Source: Flavobacteriaceae bacterium
Lineage (GTDB): Bacteria > Bacteroidota > Bacteroidia > Flavobacteriales > Flavobacteriaceae
Assembly (NCBI GenBank): GCA_013001365.1
Contig: JABDMQ010000078.1
Coordinates: forward strand, 1 to 8,411
Direction of reading: 5' to 3'
DNA: 8,411 bases
Shown: one piece after another, positions 7,076 to 8,411 of the stretch
How the letters are laid out: every line of letters begins with the position of its first letter
Numbering within the stretch: the first letter of the stretch is position 1
Position numbers and translations under genes: made by a program
The notes under the pieces: generated by a model
What the model was told of the DNA's origin: nothing
Databases searched by the model: none
What the model saw: only the letters and a program-made list of their open reading frames with translations

Positions 7076-7145
7076 AATTAACGTTGAGTTTATCAAAAAA
7101 AATAACTAATGCAGGCAGTAACCTTTATTTATTTAAAGAACGTCT

Positions 7146-7439
7146 TTAAGAATTTATATGTGACTGAAGAAGTTGGTCCAATGCTTCAAGCTTGTTTTCA
7201 ACTTTTTCGTTCACAACTATCTTATCTATTGTTTTCTGTTCCGCTTGTGAGGCAAATTGTAAAGCACACATTGCTAAAACATCTTGCTTGTCCCGAACGG
7301 AATAACTTTGCTCAAACTGCTTTATCAGGTCCTCAATTTTCTTAGCTGCCTTTCGCAACCCTTCTTCCTGTTCTGGAGGAATCGTCAAGGGATACACACG
7401 GTTTGCAATAGATAGCTTTATTTTAAGCTTTTCTGACAT
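7146..7439 (-). CDS. zapA: Cell division protein ZapA
   Basis: ZapA binds and cross-links FtsZ filaments at midcell and promotes Z-ring assembly. This protein is 97 residues, close to the usual 95-110. The N-terminal FtsZ-binding part is recognisable: MSEKLKIKLSIANRVYPLTI, then PPEQEEGLRKAAKKIEDLIKQF, with the family's ExExLRxAAxxI pattern. The DVLAMCALQFASQ helix (residues 53-65) leads into a C-terminal coiled coil (about 60-92) that would form the ZapA dimer and tetramer. It is the second gene of an operon, 16 bp after the coiled-coil gene. The start is the ATG at 7437-7439. No Shine-Dalgarno sequence is seen, which is normal for this phylum. Confidence 0.9.
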   Translation of the reverse strand: MSEKLKIKLSIANRVYPLTIPPEQEEGLRKAAKKIEDLIKQFEQSYSVRDKQDVLAMCALQFASQAEQKTIDKIVVNEKVENKLEALDQLLQSHINS

Positions 7440-7455
7440 TGTTTAACTAATGACA

Positions 7456-7746
7456 TCATTCAGCTAATTGAGCGATACAATGATCGATTTCCCTGATTAA
7501 TGTATTTATCTTGAGCTTAGTTTCTCTTTTATACTCGTCACTGCCCAATATTGAGTTCACATGCTTGAGCGATTCATATTTCTCCTGCCAAGACACTAAT
7601 TCTCGTTCTTGCTCTGAAATGTTTCTTTCAGATTGCGCTAACTCATCACTTAATCTTGAATTTGTTTGCTTCAAAACCTCTAGCTTATGAAGCATTTTAC
7701 TAATTCTGTTCTCTAATGAGTCAACAATATCTTCAATCTTGCTCAT
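7456..7746 (-). CDS. Small coiled-coil protein, candidate ZapB-like division partner
   Basis: I do not recognise a named family with certainty. The 96-residue product is acidic, lacks Cys-rich, membrane or signal features, and is almost entirely predicted coiled coil. Leu/Ile heptads run from about residue 4 to 65 (VDSLENRISKMLHKLEVLK, then LSDELAQSERNISEQERELV). A shorter helical tail KLKINTLIREIDHCIAQL (78-95) follows, after a break near NSILGSDE. It is the first gene of a transcript whose second gene is zapA. The size, all-coil architecture and tail resemble the ZapB type of FtsZ-ring protein and other small division coiled coils, so a role with ZapA in Z-ring bundling is a reasonable guess. 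That is inference from context and shape; coiled coils give weak homology signals. Confidence 0.75.
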   Translation of the reverse strand: MSKIEDIVDSLENRISKMLHKLEVLKQTNSRLSDELAQSERNISEQERELVSWQEKYESLKHVNSILGSDEYKRETKLKINTLIREIDHCIAQLAE

Positions 7747-7770
7747 TTACAAATCTCAATACTGATTACA

Positions 7771-7803
7771 CAAATTTAATCAAGTAAGATTAAAAAACAC
7801 AAT
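7771..7803 (-). promoter_or_regulatory. Promoter of the coiled-coil/zapA operon
   Basis: On the - strand TAAATTTG (7771-7778) is a perfect match to the Bacteroidota -7 consensus TAnnTTTG. An ATTG (7800-7803) lies 21 bp upstream as the -33 element. Transcription would start near 7765, about 20 nt before the ATG at 7746. This is the best promoter match in the window. Confidence 0.6.
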
Positions 7804-7817
7804 TGTTTATCACAATT
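7801..7817. repeat. Inverted repeat over the zap promoter -33 region
   Basis: aattgt (7801-7806) and acaatt (7812-7817) are perfect 6-bp arms around a 5-bp spacer. The left arm covers the -33 element of the zap-operon promoter. The symmetry and spacing suit a dimeric regulator, but AT-rich intergenic DNA gives such repeats by chance fairly often. Confidence 0.35.
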
Positions 7818-7841
7818 TTAATAATCTAACGTTAATTGCAT

Positions 7842-7873
7842 GTTGTAACTTTAAGCTTTTGGTATAAGCTTTG
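7842..7873 (+). promoter_or_regulatory. Candidate promoter of the M23 peptidase gene
   Basis: AAGCTTTG (7866-7873) matches the -7 consensus TAnnTTTG at all fixed positions but the first T. GTTG (7842-7845) lies 20 bp upstream as a -33 element. The expected start near 7880 would leave a leader of about 30 nt. The -7 box includes one of two AAGCTT copies (7853-7858 and 7866-7871). Confidence 0.4.
7853..7872. repeat. Paired AAGCTTT copies in the M23 promoter
   Basis: AAGCTTT occurs at 7853-7859 and 7866-7872, a direct repeat with a 13-bp period whose AAGCTT core is itself palindromic. The second copy overlaps the proposed -7 box. It could be an operator or a chance duplication. Confidence 0.3.
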
Positions 7874-7910
7874 CATATTATAGACAAATTAATACTTTAG
7901 CTAGAAGAAA

Positions 7911-8411
7911 ATGTGTATGCGAATTTTAGGTGTTGTTTTCCTTTTATGTCATTCTTTTGGCATAGCTCAAAGTAAATATCCTCAGGACTATTTTCGAAAA
8001 CCTCTTGACATACCACTTGTCCTGTCAGGTACTTTTGCAGAATTGAGATCCAACCACTTTCATTCTGGTCTTGATATCAAGACCAAGCAGCGTGAAGGCT
8101 TGAAGGTGTACGCTTCAGCTCCTGGCTACGTCAGTAGGATCAAGATATCTCATTGGGGTTATGGCAAAGCTCTTTACATAACACATCCTAATGGTTACAC
8201 AAGTGTTTATGCACACCTCCAAAAATTCTCCGAAAAAATCGAGGAGTATGTCAAGGAAAAACAATACGAAAAGGAATCTTTCACGCTAGAGCTTTTTCCT
8301 TCAGCTGAAGAATTACAGATTGAGTCAGATGAAATCGTTGCGTTCAGTGGTAATACAGGTGGCTCGGGAGGTCCTCATTTGCATTTTGAAATAAGGGACA
8401 ATAAAGAACGC
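7911..8411 (+). CDS. Secreted M23 family metallopeptidase (5' part, cut by window end)
   Basis: The first 167 codons are open to the window end. The product begins with a signal peptide (hydrophobic LGVVFLLCHSFG, likely cleavage after A19 in GIA/QS), so it is exported. The LytM/M23 fold starts at once, without the long N-terminal coiled coil of EnvC-type activators. Zinc-site residues are complete: H51 and D55 (HFHSGLD), H102 (YAHL), and H156 and H158 (GPHLHFE). This predicts an active peptidoglycan endopeptidase rather than a degenerate activator. Between H102 and H156 there are 54 residues, roughly 20 more than in S. aureus LytM. The insert (about 106-140) is Glu/Lys-rich. Flavobacterial homologues I know of this type are about 560 residues, so a large C-terminal part lies beyond the window. 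The ATG at 7911 follows the purine-rich AGAAGAAA and an in-frame TAG at 7902; the ATG at 7917 is an alternative start. Confidence 0.9.
   Translation, partial: MCMRILGVVFLLCHSFGIAQSKYPQDYFRKPLDIPLVLSGTFAELRSNHFHSGLDIKTKQREGLKVYASAPGYVSRIKISHWGYGKALYITHPNGYTSVYAHLQKFSEKIEEYVKEKQYEKESFTLELFPSAEELQIESDEIVAFSGNTGGSGGPHLHFEIRDNKER

Noticed and set aside
7109..7345. A 78-codon + strand frame antisense to zapA
   Set aside because: It lies almost wholly inside zapA in another frame, shows no domain or start signal, and zapA on the other strand is a clear family match.
1..8411. CRISPR array, tRNA, rRNA, insertion sequence or toxin-antitoxin pair
   Set aside because: No regularly spaced repeats, cloverleaf-like sequence, transposase motifs or terminal repeats are visible. 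The small adjacent gene pair at 7146-7746 is a ZapA/coiled-coil pair, not a toxin-antitoxin module.

Overview
The window looks like chromosomal DNA of a member of the Bacteroidota, most likely the Flavobacteriia. The DNA is AT-rich and most genes lack a Shine-Dalgarno sequence. Several upstream regions carry matches to the Bacteroidota promoter pattern (a TTG-type -33 box and a TAnnTTTG -7 box). The gene set (DUF3817 membrane protein, type II dehydroquinase, XerD, RNase Y, ZapA, and an M23 peptidase with a long insert) is typical of flavobacterial core genome. There are no transposases, phage genes, CRISPR repeats, tRNAs or rRNAs.

Left part (1-1325): the last few codons of an upstream gene run almost directly into a small three-helix DUF3817 membrane protein on the + strand. 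Its 3' end overlaps by 16 bp the convergent aroQ gene (shikimate pathway). Upstream of aroQ on the same strand is a small secreted outer-membrane beta-barrel protein with a clear intrinsic terminator between the two genes.

Middle (1483-5355, + strand): xerD (chromosome-dimer resolution recombinase), a cytoplasmic GH13 alpha-glucosidase with an alpha-1,6-type signature, and an orphan cytoplasmic PAS sensor histidine kinase. The kinase ends 7 bp from the convergent rny gene.

Right part (5363-8411): on the - strand, a small coiled-coil gene and zapA form an operon with a good promoter. Next come about 210 bp without a protein gene, then rny (RNase Y). The gap can fold and sits where flavobacteria are expected to carry a 6S-type RNA, so I call it a candidate 6S RNA gene. 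Divergent from the zap operon is the start of a secreted M23 peptidase, cut by the window end. Cell-division factors (XerD, ZapA, the coiled-coil protein, the M23 peptidase) therefore cluster loosely here.

I see no convincing previously undescribed system. The points most worth a second look are the zapA-rny RNA locus, the uncharacterised coiled-coil partner of ZapA, and the symmetric elements in the divergent zap/M23 promoter region.
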